A DNA stretch of 64,000 bases, taken from assembly GCF_018361265.1 (NCBI RefSeq), contig NZ_JAFLNH010000004.1, forward strand, positions 558,001-622,000, given 5' to 3'. Of the stretch, positions 9,086-19,008 are shown in pieces (position 1 is the stretch's first letter; each line of letters begins with the position of its first letter). Source of the stretch: Mycobacterium sp. SM1 (GTDB lineage Bacteria > Actinomycetota > Actinomycetes > Mycobacteriales > Mycobacteriaceae). The notes under the pieces were generated by a model that saw only the letters and a list, made by a program, of their open reading frames with translations, made no database searches and was not told where the DNA came from. The translations under genes and the position numbers were made by a program.

Positions 9086-10615
9086 ATGTCGGTGCCGGGT
9101 GAGCTGCGGCCCACCGCGGGCGCTGGGGTGCCGCTGCCGGTGCTGGCGGCGCAGGTGGGCGCGGCGCCCGCCGGGGGCGGTGTCGTGCCCGACGTGTGCA
9201 TCACCGGTATGACGCTTCGGGGTCAAAACGCCCGGCCCGGTGATCTGTTCGCCGCGTTGGCGGGCGCGACCACGCACGGCATCCGCTACGCCGGGGAAGC
9301 GATCGGCCACGGCGCGGTCGCGGTGCTCACCGACGCCGGTGGGGTCGCCGAACTGCCCGACGACGTTCGCGTGCCGGTTTTGACTCATCCCGAGCCACGA
9401 GCGGTGCTGGGCGAGCTGGCCGCGACGGTGTACGGGCGGCCATCGGAGCGGGTCACCCTCATCGGGATTACCGGCACCTCGGGCAAGACCACCTCGACGT
9501 ATCTGGTGGAGGCCGGTGCGCGGGCCGCCGGGCGAACCACGGGGCTGATCGGCACCATCGGCGTCCGCATCGGCGGCGCCGACGTCCCCGCGGCGCTGAC
9601 CACCCCGGAAGCACCCACGCTGCAGGCGCTGCTCGCGGTGATGGCCGAACGCGGGGTCGACACCGCGGTGATGGAGGTGTCCAGTCACGCGCTGGCACTG
9701 CACCGTGTTGACGGGGCGCGGTTCGCTGTGGGTGCGTTCACCAACCTGTCCCGCGACCACCTCGACTTTCACCCCAGCATGGCCGACTACTTCGCGGCCA
9801 AGGCGCGGCTGTTCGACCCGGCTTCCCCGTTGCGGGCCCGCGCCGCGGTGATCTGCGTCGACGACGACGCCGGCCGCGCGATGGCCGCCCGTGCCGGCGA
9901 CGCGATCACCGTCAGCGCCGAGGGCCGGCGGGCGCATTGGCGCGCCGAGGGCATCGGGGCGTTCGGCGCCGAGGGACAGCAGTTCACCGCGATCGACCCG
10001 GCCGGCGTGCACCACCGGTTGGGCATCGCATTGCCGGGACCGTACAACGTCGCCAATTGTCTTGTCGCACTGGCGGTTCTCGACCAGATCGGGATCTCTC
10101 CGGAGCAGGCGGCACCCGGATTGCGGGCCGCTCGCGTCCCCGGGCGCCTGGAAGAGATCGACCGCGGCCAGGACTTCTTGGCGCTGGTCGACTACGCGCA
10201 CAAGCCGGGCGCGCTGCGGGCGGTGCTGCGGGCAGTGCGCCGCCCGGATAGCCGGGTCGCGGTGGTGTTCGGCGCCGGCGGTGAGCGCGACCCGGGCAAG
10301 CGCGCCCCGATGGGCAGGATCGCCGCCGAGCTGGCCGATCTGGTCGTCGTCACCGACGACAACCCGCGCGGGGAGGATCCCGCCGCGATCCGCCGCGCCA
10401 TCCTCGCCGGGGCCGCCCAGGCAAACGGCGACGCCGAACTCGTCGAGATAGCCGACCGGCGCGCCGCGATCAGGCACGCCGTCTGCTGGGCACAACCGGG
10501 CGACGTGGTGCTGGTCACCGGCAAAGGCCATGAGACCGGGCAGAGCCGCGGGGGGCAGATTCGGCCCTTCGATGATCGTCTGGAGTTAGCGGCCGCCTTG
10601 GAGGCGCGGGCGTGA
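9086..10615 (+). CDS. murE: UDP-MurNAc-L-Ala-D-Glu:meso-diaminopimelate ligase MurE
   Basis: Cytoplasmic ATP-dependent ligase adding meso-DAP to the peptidoglycan precursor. 509 residues in three Mur-ligase domains, with the ATP loop GTSGKTTS at 130-137 and the DNPR motif near residue 418 (TDDNPRGEDP) that selects diaminopimelate over lysine. ATG 9086 is preferred over the adjacent GTG 9083 because GGAGG ends just before it. It heads the mur-fts cluster; homologue of Rv2158c. Confidence 0.96.
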   Translation: MSVPGELRPTAGAGVPLPVLAAQVGAAPAGGGVVPDVCITGMTLRGQNARPGDLFAALAGATTHGIRYAGEAIGHGAVAVLTDAGGVAELPDDVRVPVLTHPEPRAVLGELAATVYGRPSERVTLIGITGTSGKTTSTYLVEAGARAAGRTTGLIGTIGVRIGGADVPAALTTPEAPTLQALLAVMAERGVDTAVMEVSSHALALHRVDGARFAVGAFTNLSRDHLDFHPSMADYFAAKARLFDPASPLRARAAVICVDDDAGRAMAARAGDAITVSAEGRRAHWRAEGIGAFGAEGQQFTAIDPAGVHHRLGIALPGPYNVANCLVALAVLDQIGISPEQAAPGLRAARVPGRLEEIDRGQDFLALVDYAHKPGALRAVLRAVRRPDSRVAVVFGAGGERDPGKRAPMGRIAAELADLVVVTDDNPRGEDPAAIRRAILAGAAQANGDAELVEIADRRAAIRHAVCWAQPGDVVLVTGKGHETGQSRGGQIRPFDDRLELAAALEARA

Positions 10616-10661
10616 CCGCCGGCGACGAGGCAGAGCGAACCGATGAGAAGGAGCGGCGCCG

Positions 10662-12161
10662 GTGCTAGCCCTGAGCGTCGCCCGTATCGCCGAGATCGTC
10701 GGCGGTGACCTGGCCGGCATCACGCCGCCGGACGCAGCCCGGCGGCACGTGACCGGTAGTGTCGAATTCGATTCGCGCACCGTCACTCCCGGGGGGTTGT
10801 TCGTCGCGCTCCCCGGGGCGCACACCGATGGTCATGAGCACGCGGCGGCGGCGGTGGCGGCCGGAGCGGTCGCGGTGCTGGCTGCCCGGCCGGTCGGGGT
10901 GCCGGCCATCGTGGTCCGCCCCGGCCCCCACACCGCGGCCCACGCCGGCGTGCTCGAGCACGACGCCGACGGCTCGGGCGCAGCGGTGCTGGCCGCGCTG
11001 GCCAAGCTCGCCGGGGCGGTGGCCGCGCAGCTGATCGCCGGGGGGCTGACCGTCATCGGGATCACCGGCTCGTCGGGCAAGACCTCGACCAAGGACCTGC
11101 TGGGCGCCGTGCTTCAGCCGCTGGGCGCGGTGGTGGCCCCGCCGGGCTCGTTCAACAACGAGCTGGGCCACCCCTGGACGGTGCTGCGCGCCACCCGCGA
11201 AACCGACTATCTGGTTCTGGAGTTCTCGGCGCGTCATCGCGGCGATATCGCAGCGCTGGCGGCGATCGCGCCGCCCGCGATCGGGGTGGTGCTTAACGTC
11301 GGGACCGCGCATCTGGGCGAGTTCGGCTCCCGGGAGGCGATCGCGGCGACCAAATCTGAACTACTGCAAGCTATTTCAGGGGATGGCGCGGCCGTCCTCA
11401 ATGTCGATGACCCGGCGGTGGCGGCGATGGCCGACAAAACCGCCGCCCGGATCGTGCGGGTCAGCCGTAGCCGGCACACCGACGCCGGGCCCAGTGATGT
11501 CTGGGCCGGCCCGGTGACGCTCGACGACTTGGCCCGGCCGCGCTTCACGCTGCACGCCCGTGACGCGCAGGCCGAGGTGCAGCTGCGGGTGTCGGGCGAG
11601 CATCAGGTCACTAACGCGCTGTGCGCGGCGGCGGTCGCGCTGCACTGCGGTGCCGACCTGGATCAGGTAGCGGCCGCGCTGGCCGGCGCGGGTGCGGTGT
11701 CGCGGCACCGCATGCAGGTGATCACCCGCGCCGACGGGGTGACGGTGATCGACGACGCCTATAACGCCAACCCGGAGTCGATGCGCGCCGGGTTGCAGGC
11801 CCTGGCCTGGATCGCTCACCGGGCCGGGCGCCCGCGACGCAGCTGGGCAGTGCTGGGGCAGATGGCCGAGCTCGGCGACGACGCGATAACCGAGCACGAT
11901 CGCATCGGCCGGCTGGCGGTGCGCTTAGATGTGTCTCGACTGGTTGTCGTGGGAACCGGGAGGCTTATGAATGCCATGCACCACGCCGCGGTGACGGCGG
12001 GCCCGTGGGGCGGCAAGGCTACCGTCGTCGCCGGCGCCGACGCCGCCCTGGCGCTGTTGCGGGCCGAACTGCAGCCCGGGGATGTGGTGCTGGTTAAGGC
12101 GTCCAACGCGGCCGGTCTGGGAGCACTGGCTGACGCGCTGATTGCCGACGGCACCGGCTGA
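10662..12161 (+). CDS. murF: UDP-MurNAc-tripeptide:D-Ala-D-Ala ligase MurF
   Basis: 499 residues; adds the D-Ala-D-Ala dipeptide to complete the UDP-MurNAc-pentapeptide. The ATP-binding loop GSSGKTSTKD lies near residue 138, NNELGHPWTVL follows, and DDAYNANPESM marks the central-to-C-terminal junction. GTG start with AGAAGGAG upstream; 46 bases after murE and 11 before mraY. Confidence 0.96.
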   Translation: MLALSVARIAEIVGGDLAGITPPDAARRHVTGSVEFDSRTVTPGGLFVALPGAHTDGHEHAAAAVAAGAVAVLAARPVGVPAIVVRPGPHTAAHAGVLEHDADGSGAAVLAALAKLAGAVAAQLIAGGLTVIGITGSSGKTSTKDLLGAVLQPLGAVVAPPGSFNNELGHPWTVLRATRETDYLVLEFSARHRGDIAALAAIAPPAIGVVLNVGTAHLGEFGSREAIAATKSELLQAISGDGAAVLNVDDPAVAAMADKTAARIVRVSRSRHTDAGPSDVWAGPVTLDDLARPRFTLHARDAQAEVQLRVSGEHQVTNALCAAAVALHCGADLDQVAAALAGAGAVSRHRMQVITRADGVTVIDDAYNANPESMRAGLQALAWIAHRAGRPRRSWAVLGQMAELGDDAITEHDRIGRLAVRLDVSRLVVVGTGRLMNAMHHAAVTAGPWGGKATVVAGADAALALLRAELQPGDVVLVKASNAAGLGALADALIADGTG

Positions 12162-12172
12162 GGCATTCGGCG

Positions 12173-13258
12173 ATGATTCAGATTCTCATCGCCGTCGCCA
12201 TCGCGCTGACGGTGTCCATCCTGCTGACCCCGGTGTTGATCCGGCTGTTCACGAGGCAGGGATTCGGCCACGAGATCCGCGAAGACGGTCCGCCCAGCCA
12301 CCGCACCAAGCGCGGCACGCCCTCGATGGGCGGGGTGGCGATCCTGGCCGGCGTCTGGGCCGGCTATGCGGGCACCCATCTCGCGGGCCTGGCCTTCGGG
12401 GGCGCGGGACCTTCGGCGTCGGGTCTGCTGGTGCTGCTTTTGGCGAGCGCTTTGGGCGCCGTTGGCTTCGTCGATGACCTGATCAAAATCCGCAGGGCCC
12501 GCAACCTGGGCCTGAGCAAAACCGCCAAGACGGCCGGCCAGATCACGGCCGCGGTGGTCTTCGGTGTGCTGGTGCTGCAATTCCGCAATGCCGCCGGGTT
12601 GACACCGGGCAGCCCCGAACTGTCCTATGTGCGTGAAATCGCCACCGTCACACTGGCTCCGGCGCTGTTCGTGTTGTTCTGCGTGGTCATCGTCTACGCC
12701 TGGTCGAACGCGGTCAACTTCACCGACGGCCTGGACGGCCTGGCCGGTGGCAGCATGGCGATGGTGACCGCCGCCTACGTGCTGATCACCTTCTGGCAGT
12801 ACCGCAACGCGTGCGTCACCGCACCGGGCGTGGGGTGCTACCACGTGCGCGACCCACTGGACCTGGCGCTGGTCGCGGCCGCGACGGCGGGCGCTTGCAT
12901 CGGTTTTCTGTGGTGGAACGCCGCGCCGGCCAGAATCTTCATGGGCGACACCGGATCGCTGGCGCTGGGCGGCATCATTGCGGGGCTGTCGGTGACCAGC
13001 AGCACCGAGCTGCTCGCTATCGTGCTGGGTTCGCTGTTCGTCGCGGAGATCACCTCGGTGGTGCTGCAGATCTTGACCTTTCGCACCACCGGGCGGCGGA
13101 TGTTTCGGATGGCGCCCTTCCACCACCATTTCGAGTTGGTCGGCTGGGCCGAAACCACGGTGATCATCCGGTTCTGGCTCCTCACCGCGATCGCGTGCGG
13201 CCTGGGCGTGGCGCTGTTCTACGCCGAGTGGCTGGCCGCCATCGGTGATCGACCGTGA
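12173..13258 (+). CDS. mraY: Phospho-MurNAc-pentapeptide translocase MraY
   Basis: 361-residue polytopic membrane enzyme forming lipid I from UDP-MurNAc-pentapeptide and decaprenyl phosphate. Catalytic and Mg2+-binding segments are visible: VDDLIKI, NFTDGLDGLAGG, FMGDTGSLALGG and the loop ending APFHHHFE. About ten hydrophobic segments are present. The stop overlaps the murD GTG by 4 bases. Confidence 0.96.
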   Translation: MIQILIAVAIALTVSILLTPVLIRLFTRQGFGHEIREDGPPSHRTKRGTPSMGGVAILAGVWAGYAGTHLAGLAFGGAGPSASGLLVLLLASALGAVGFVDDLIKIRRARNLGLSKTAKTAGQITAAVVFGVLVLQFRNAAGLTPGSPELSYVREIATVTLAPALFVLFCVVIVYAWSNAVNFTDGLDGLAGGSMAMVTAAYVLITFWQYRNACVTAPGVGCYHVRDPLDLALVAAATAGACIGFLWWNAAPARIFMGDTGSLALGGIIAGLSVTSSTELLAIVLGSLFVAEITSVVLQILTFRTTGRRMFRMAPFHHHFELVGWAETTVIIRFWLLTAIACGLGVALFYAEWLAAIGDRP

Positions 13259-14739
13259 GCCCGCACGCCGCCCGCGGGGCCCCGGCGCTGGAGTCGCTGC
13301 CGCCCGGCGCCACCGTGCTGGTTGCCGGTGGCGGGGTCACCGGGCGGTCGGCGCTGGCAGCGCTGGCTGGCGTGGGGGTAAGCGCGACGGTGTGCGACGA
13401 CGACCCCGCCGTCCGGCACCGGCACGCCGAGGCCGGGGTGGCGACCGTGCACCCGGCAACCGCGACGGCCCGGATCGCCGACTACGCCCTGGTGCTCACC
13501 AGCCCCGGGTTCCCGCCGAACGCGCCCGTGCTGGCGGCCGCCGCGGCGGCGGGCGTGCCGATCTGGGGTGATGTCGAGCTGGCCTGGCGGCTGGACACCT
13601 CGGGCCGCTGCGGGCCGCCGCGGCGGTGGCTGGCCGTCACCGGCACCAACGGCAAAACCACCACCGCCGCGATGCTGCATGCCATGCTGACCGCCGCGGA
13701 GCGGCGCAGCCGGCTCTGCGGCAACATCGGCAGCCCGGTGCTCGACGCCCTGTGCGAGCCCGCCGACCTGCTGGTCGTCGAGCTCTCCAGTTTCCAGCTG
13801 CACTGGGCGCCGTCGCTGCGCCCGGACGCCGGCGCGGTGCTCAACATCGCCGAAGATCACCTGGATTGGCATGCCTCGATGGCCAACTACACGGCGGCGA
13901 AGGCGCGGGTGCTGACCGGGCGGGTAGCCGTGGCCGGGCTGGACGACGCCCGCGCGGCCGCGCTGCTGGACACCGCGGCTGCCCCGGTTCGGGTGGGTTT
14001 CCGGCTGGGCGAGCCGGCGCCGGGGGAGCTGGGGGTGCGCGGCGGCTGGCTCGTCGACCGCGCCTTTTCCGGTGGCCTGGCACTGGCCCCGGTCGCGGCG
14101 ATCCCGGTGCCGGGCCCGGTCGGGGTGCTCGACGCGCTGGGCGCCGCGGCGCTGGCCCGCAGCGTTGGGGTGCCCGCCGCGGCCATCGCCAGCGCGCTGG
14201 CATCGTTCAAGGCCGGCCGGCACCGCGGGGAGGTGGTGGCCGTCGCCGAGGGGATCCGCTACGTCGATGATTCCAAGGCCACCAATCCGCACGCCGCCGA
14301 GGCCTCGGTGCTGGCCTACCCGCGGGTGGTGTGGCTGGCCGGCGGCCTGCTCAAGGGCGCATCCATCGACGCGACGGTGGCCCGGATCGCATCCCGGCTG
14401 GCGGCGGTGGTGCTGATCGGGCGGGATCGCGGCGAGGTTGCCCGGGCGTTATCGCGACACGCGCCCGATGTCCCCGTCGTCCAAGTTGTGACGCGCGAGG
14501 ATGACGATATGGATGCTACTTGCGTGGCATATGTTTCAGATGTGATCAAAGTTGTCTGTGAGCCAGGCAAGACTCGCGGTGCGTGTGTGATGAGTGCGGC
14601 CGTCGCCGCGGCTCGAGAGCTGGCGGCGCCGGGCGACACCGTGCTGCTGGCGCCGGCGGGCGCGTCGTTCGACCAATTCACCGGCTACGCCGACCGGGGC
14701 GATGCGTTTGCGGCCGCCGTGCGCGCGGCGATCGGTTAG
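13255..14739 (+). CDS. murD: UDP-MurNAc-L-alanine:D-glutamate ligase MurD
   Basis: 494 residues; ATP loop GTNGKTTTAAML near residue 130, NIAEDHLDWH and YVDDSKATNPHA are typical MurD signatures. It adds D-Glu to UDP-MurNAc-L-Ala. Overlaps mraY by 4 bases, so it is translationally coupled. Confidence 0.96.
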   Translation: MSPHAARGAPALESLPPGATVLVAGGGVTGRSALAALAGVGVSATVCDDDPAVRHRHAEAGVATVHPATATARIADYALVLTSPGFPPNAPVLAAAAAAGVPIWGDVELAWRLDTSGRCGPPRRWLAVTGTNGKTTTAAMLHAMLTAAERRSRLCGNIGSPVLDALCEPADLLVVELSSFQLHWAPSLRPDAGAVLNIAEDHLDWHASMANYTAAKARVLTGRVAVAGLDDARAAALLDTAAAPVRVGFRLGEPAPGELGVRGGWLVDRAFSGGLALAPVAAIPVPGPVGVLDALGAAALARSVGVPAAAIASALASFKAGRHRGEVVAVAEGIRYVDDSKATNPHAAEASVLAYPRVVWLAGGLLKGASIDATVARIASRLAAVVLIGRDRGEVARALSRHAPDVPVVQVVTREDDDMDATCVAYVSDVIKVVCEPGKTRGACVMSAAVAAARELAAPGDTVLLAPAGASFDQFTGYADRGDAFAAAVRAAIG

Positions 14740-14753
14740 ACGCGGTGGCCGGC

Positions 14754-16295
14754 ATGCTGACCCGGTTGCTGCGCCGGAACCCGGAGGTTGCGCGGACCGC
14801 CGAAGCGGCCTCGGGTGGTGCCGCGGCGGCGGCCGCCATCCCGACGGACGCCGCCGCGGCGGTGCGGCCGCCCGTGGGCATGGTCACGGGCGGGCCACGC
14901 ACCCGTTTCGGCGCCTGGCTGGGACGGCCTATGACATCGTTTCATCTCATCATCGCCGAGGCGGCGTTGTTGACGACGCTGGGTCTGATCATGGTGCTCT
15001 CGGCCTCCGGGGTGCGCTCCTATGACGACGATGGATCGCCGTGGGTGATCTTCGGCCGGCAGGTGCTCTGGACCCTCGTCGGGCTGGTGGCGTGCTATCT
15101 GGCGCTGCGCGTGCGGGTGCGCGTCATGCGGCGGCTGGCCTTTCCGGGTTTCGCGGCGACGGTCGGCATGCTGGTTTTGGTGCTGATCCCCGGAATTGGC
15201 AAGGAGGCCAACGGTTCTCGTGGGTGGTTTGTGATCGCCGGCTTTTCGATGCAGCCTTCCGAGTTGGCTAAGATCACCTTCGCCATCTGGGGCGCGCATC
15301 TGCTGGCGGCCCGCCGCATGGAACGGGCATCGCTGCGAGAGATGCTGATCCCGCTGGTGCCCGCCGCCGTCATCGCGCTGGCCCTGATCGTCGCCCAGCC
15401 GGACCTCGGACAGACGGTGTCGCTGGGAATTATCCTGTTGGGTTTGCTGTGGTATGCCGGCCTGCCGTTGCGCGTCTTCTTGAGCTCGCTGTTCGCCGTG
15501 ATCGTTTCGGCGGCAATCCTCGCGGTGTCCGCGGGCTACCGCTCCGACCGGGTGCGGTCCTGGCTGAATCCGGGAGCCGACCCGCAAGACACCGGCTATC
15601 AGGCCCGCCAGGCCCGTTTTGCGCTGGCTAACGGCGGCATCTTCGGCGACGGCCTGGGTCAGGGCACCGCGAAGTGGAACTACCTGCCCAATGCCCACAA
15701 CGACTTCATCTTCGCGATCCTCGGCGAGGAGCTCGGCTTCATCGGGGCGGTCGCGCTGCTGGCGTTGTTCGGGCTGTTCGCCTACACCGGGATGCGGATC
15801 GCGCGCCGCTCCGTCGACCCATTCCTGCGGCTGCTGACCGCCACCACCACGACGTGGGTGCTGGGCCAGACATTTATCAACGTTGGCTATGTGATCGGCC
15901 TGCTGCCGGTCACCGGGCTACAGCTGCCACTCATCTCCGCTGGCGGAACAGCCACAGCCACAACACTTCTGATGATTGGCATGATGGCGAACGCAGCCCG
16001 CCACGAACCGGAGGCGGTGGCTGCGCTGCGGGCCGGCCGGGGCGACCGGATGAACCGGCTGCTACGCCTGCCGCTGCCGGATCCCTACTTGCCGACTCGT
16101 GCGCAGGCGCTGCGCGACCGGTGGCGCAGCGGCGCGCAATCGGTCAGGCCCCGGCGCGTGGCGGAGCGCGCGGTCAGCCCGGCTGCGCGCGCGGCACGAC
16201 CTCCTCAGACCGATCGGGGCCGCTCAGGGCATCATGGAGCTGGTCGGCGCCCGGTGCGGCGCGCCCGCGCAGCGGAAGGTCAGCGTTACGGGTGA
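14754..16295 (+). CDS. ftsW: Peptidoglycan glycosyltransferase / division protein FtsW
   Basis: SEDS-family polytopic membrane protein of 513 residues that polymerises septal glycan with its partner class B PBP. The opening MLTRLLRRNPE and the segments RTRFGAWLGRPMTSFHLI, GSRGWFVIAGFSMQPSELAK and LPLISAGG are as in mycobacterial FtsW. ATG 14754 is chosen by that N-terminal match; an in-frame GTG lies 9 bases earlier. The long basic C-terminal tail is cytoplasmic. Its stop overlaps murG by 4 bases. Confidence 0.95.
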   Translation: MLTRLLRRNPEVARTAEAASGGAAAAAAIPTDAAAAVRPPVGMVTGGPRTRFGAWLGRPMTSFHLIIAEAALLTTLGLIMVLSASGVRSYDDDGSPWVIFGRQVLWTLVGLVACYLALRVRVRVMRRLAFPGFAATVGMLVLVLIPGIGKEANGSRGWFVIAGFSMQPSELAKITFAIWGAHLLAARRMERASLREMLIPLVPAAVIALALIVAQPDLGQTVSLGIILLGLLWYAGLPLRVFLSSLFAVIVSAAILAVSAGYRSDRVRSWLNPGADPQDTGYQARQARFALANGGIFGDGLGQGTAKWNYLPNAHNDFIFAILGEELGFIGAVALLALFGLFAYTGMRIARRSVDPFLRLLTATTTTWVLGQTFINVGYVIGLLPVTGLQLPLISAGGTATATTLLMIGMMANAARHEPEAVAALRAGRGDRMNRLLRLPLPDPYLPTRAQALRDRWRSGAQSVRPRRVAERAVSPAARAARPPQTDRGRSGHHGAGRRPVRRARAAEGQRYG

Positions 16296-17551
16296 ACGAC
16301 GTGGTCCACAACTCAGCCGACGGTGCCGCGGTATCGGTCGTCCTGGCCGGCGGTGGCACCGCCGGCCATGTTGAGCCGGCCATGGCCGTCGCCGACGCGC
16401 TGTGTGCTTTGCAGCCACAGGTGCGGGTCACCGCGCTGGGCACCCCTCGTGGCCTGGAGACCGAACTCGTCCCCGGGCGCGGCTACCATCTCGAGCTGAT
16501 CACGCCGGTGCCGCTGCCCCGCAGGCTCAGCGCGGATCTGGCGCGGCTGCCGCCGCGAATCTGGCGTGCGGTCCGGCAAGCCCGCGGTGTGCTCGACGCC
16601 GTCGGCGCCGACGTGGTGATCGGCTTCGGCGGCTACGTCGCGCTGCCGGCTTACCTGGCCGCACGCGGCATCCCGGGGTGGCGGCGGCGCGTCCCGGTGG
16701 TGGTCCACGAGGCCAACGCCAGCGCCGGGCTGGCCAACCGGGTCGGCGCCCGAGCGGCGGCCCGGGTGCTCTCGGCGGTAGCGGATCCCGGGTTGCGCCG
16801 CGCCGAGGTGGTGGGCGTGCCGGTGCGGGCGGCGATCACCACGCTCGACCGTGCGGCGTTGCGGGCGGTGGCGCGCGCCCATTTCGGCTTCGCCGACAAC
16901 GCGCGGGTGTTGCTGGTGTTCGGTGGGTCACAAGGCGCGGTCTCCCTCAACCGGGCGGTCGCCGGGGCGGCGGGTGACCTGGCTGCCGCAGGTGTGTCGG
17001 TGCTGCACGCCTACGGCGCCAAGAACACCCTCGAGTTGCGCACCCCCGACCCCGGTGATCCGCCCTATGTGGCGGTGCCCTATCTGGATCGGATGGATCT
17101 CGCCTACGCCGCGGCCGACCTGGTGATCTGTCGAGCCGGGGCGATGACGGTCGCCGAGGTGTCGGCCGTCGGGCTGCCGGCAATCTATGTGCCGCTGCCC
17201 ATCGGCAACGGGGAACAACGGCTCAATGCGCTGCCGGTGGTCACTGCCGGTGGTGGCCTGTTGGTTGCCGACGCCGAGCTGACACCGGGTCTGGTGGCGG
17301 CGCAGGTGTGCGGCCTGTTCGCCGACCCTCCGCGGCTGGCGGCGATGACGGCGGCCGCCGCGCGGGCGGGACACCCCGACGCAGCGCAGCGGGTAGCCCA
17401 GGTGGCGCTCGACGTGGCAAGAAAAGCAAAAAAAGCACAAAGCGGGGTGCGCGGGGCGCGTGACGGTCAACGCGCCAACAGCCGCTGGAGTGCGCTCGGC
17501 GTCGACCCCGGTCATCGCGCGGCACCGCTGAAGCCCGGAGAGCGACGGTGA
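16292..17551 (+). CDS. murG: UDP-GlcNAc:lipid I N-acetylglucosaminyltransferase MurG
   Basis: 419 residues; GT-B enzyme making lipid II at the inner membrane face. N-terminal GGGTAGHVEPA, GFGGYV, VHEANASAGLANR and C-terminal GGSQGA and CRAGAMTVAE are the donor and acceptor site segments. The GTG at 16292 overlaps the ftsW stop. The long in-frame extension further upstream lies inside ftsW and is rejected. Confidence 0.95.
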   Translation: MNDVVHNSADGAAVSVVLAGGGTAGHVEPAMAVADALCALQPQVRVTALGTPRGLETELVPGRGYHLELITPVPLPRRLSADLARLPPRIWRAVRQARGVLDAVGADVVIGFGGYVALPAYLAARGIPGWRRRVPVVVHEANASAGLANRVGARAAARVLSAVADPGLRRAEVVGVPVRAAITTLDRAALRAVARAHFGFADNARVLLVFGGSQGAVSLNRAVAGAAGDLAAAGVSVLHAYGAKNTLELRTPDPGDPPYVAVPYLDRMDLAYAAADLVICRAGAMTVAEVSAVGLPAIYVPLPIGNGEQRLNALPVVTAGGGLLVADAELTPGLVAAQVCGLFADPPRLAAMTAAAARAGHPDAAQRVAQVALDVARKAKKAQSGVRGARDGQRANSRWSALGVDPGHRAAPLKPGERR

Positions 17552-19008
17552 CCGCCGAGCAGTTGCCGCTCGAGCTGCGGCGGGTCCACCTGGTGGGCAT
17601 CGGGGGAGCGGGCATGTCGGGCATTGCCCGCATTCTGCTGGACCGCGGCGCGCTGGTGTCGGGATCCGACGCCAAAGACTCCCGCGGCGTCCGCGCCCTG
17701 CGTGCCCGCGGCGCGCTGATCCGGATCGGGCACGACGCGGCGGCGCTGGATCTGCTGCCGGGCGGCGCGACCGCCGTCATCACCACCCGCGCCGCCATTC
17801 CCAAGACCAATCCCGAGCTGGTGGAGGCCCGCCGGCGCGGCATCCCGGTGCTGCTGCGCCCGGCGGTGCTGGCAAAGCTGATGGCCGGGCGGACCACGTT
17901 GATGGTCACCGGCACCCACGGGAAGACGACGACGACGTCGATGCTGATTGTGGCGCTACAGCACTGCGGACGAGACCCCTCCTTCGCGGTCGGCGGCGAG
18001 CTGGGGGAGGCGGGCACCAACGCGCACCATGGCAGCGGTGGCTGCTTTATCGCCGAGGCCGACGAGAGCGACGGCTCGCTGCTGGAATACACCCCGAACG
18101 TCGCGGTGGTCACCAACATCGAGTCCGATCACCTGGACTTCTTCGGCAGCGCGGGCGCCTATGCCGCCGTTTTCGACGCCTTTGTGGAGCGGCTCGCGCC
18201 CGGCGGCGCGCTGGTGGTTTGCGTGGACGACGCCGGAGCGGCCGCACTGGCGGAACGCAGCGCGGCACTCGGGATTCGGGTGCTGCGCTACGGCAGCCTG
18301 CCGGCCGAAAGGCTGACCGGCACCCTGCTGTCGTGGGAGCAGGAGGGCACCGGCGCGATCGCACACATCCACTTGGACGGCGAACGCTACCCGCGGGTGC
18401 TGCGGCTATCGGTGCCCGGACGCCATATGGCGCTCAACGCGCTGGGGGCGTTGTTGGCCGCCATCGAGGTCGGCGCACCCGTAGATGCCGTGCTCGACGG
18501 GCTGGCCGGTTTTGAAGGCGTGCGCCGGCGACTCGAACTGGTGGGGACCGCCGCATCGGTGCGGGTGTTCGATGACTACGCCCACCATCCCACGGAAATC
18601 AGCGCGACACTGGCCGCGCTGCGCCCGCTGCTGGACCAGGACGGCGGGGGCCGATTATTGGTCGTGTTTCAGCCCCATTTATATTCGCGCACACAGGCTT
18701 TTGCCGCCGAGTTCGGTCGTGCGCTGGACGCCGCCGACGAGGTGTTCGTGCTCGACGTCTACGGCGCTCGCGAACAACCCCTCGCCGGCGTGAGTGGGGC
18801 CAGCGTCGCCGAGCAGGTGAGCGTGCCCGCGCACTACGTGCCGGACTTCGCTGCGGTGCCGGCCGCGGTGGCGGCGGTTACCGGCCCGGGTGACATCGTC
18901 GTCACGATGGGCGCCGGCGACGTGACCATGCTCGCTCCAGAGATCATGACCGCGCTGCGGGCGCGGGCCAACCGCAGCGTGCCCGGGCGGTCGGAGGGGT
19001 GGCGGTGA
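17548..19008 (+). CDS. murC: UDP-MurNAc:L-alanine ligase MurC
   Basis: 486 residues; first amino-acid ligase of the pathway, adding L-Ala. HLVGIGGAGMSG opens the Rossmann-like domain; the ATP loop GTHGKTTTTSM lies near residue 123; EADESDGS and DDYAHHPTEI are MurC-specific. It overlaps murG by 4 bases and ftsQ by a few. Confidence 0.96.
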   Translation: MTAEQLPLELRRVHLVGIGGAGMSGIARILLDRGALVSGSDAKDSRGVRALRARGALIRIGHDAAALDLLPGGATAVITTRAAIPKTNPELVEARRRGIPVLLRPAVLAKLMAGRTTLMVTGTHGKTTTTSMLIVALQHCGRDPSFAVGGELGEAGTNAHHGSGGCFIAEADESDGSLLEYTPNVAVVTNIESDHLDFFGSAGAYAAVFDAFVERLAPGGALVVCVDDAGAAALAERSAALGIRVLRYGSLPAERLTGTLLSWEQEGTGAIAHIHLDGERYPRVLRLSVPGRHMALNALGALLAAIEVGAPVDAVLDGLAGFEGVRRRLELVGTAASVRVFDDYAHHPTEISATLAALRPLLDQDGGGRLLVVFQPHLYSRTQAFAAEFGRALDAADEVFVLDVYGAREQPLAGVSGASVAEQVSVPAHYVPDFAAVPAAVAAVTGPGDIVVTMGAGDVTMLAPEIMTALRARANRSVPGRSEGWR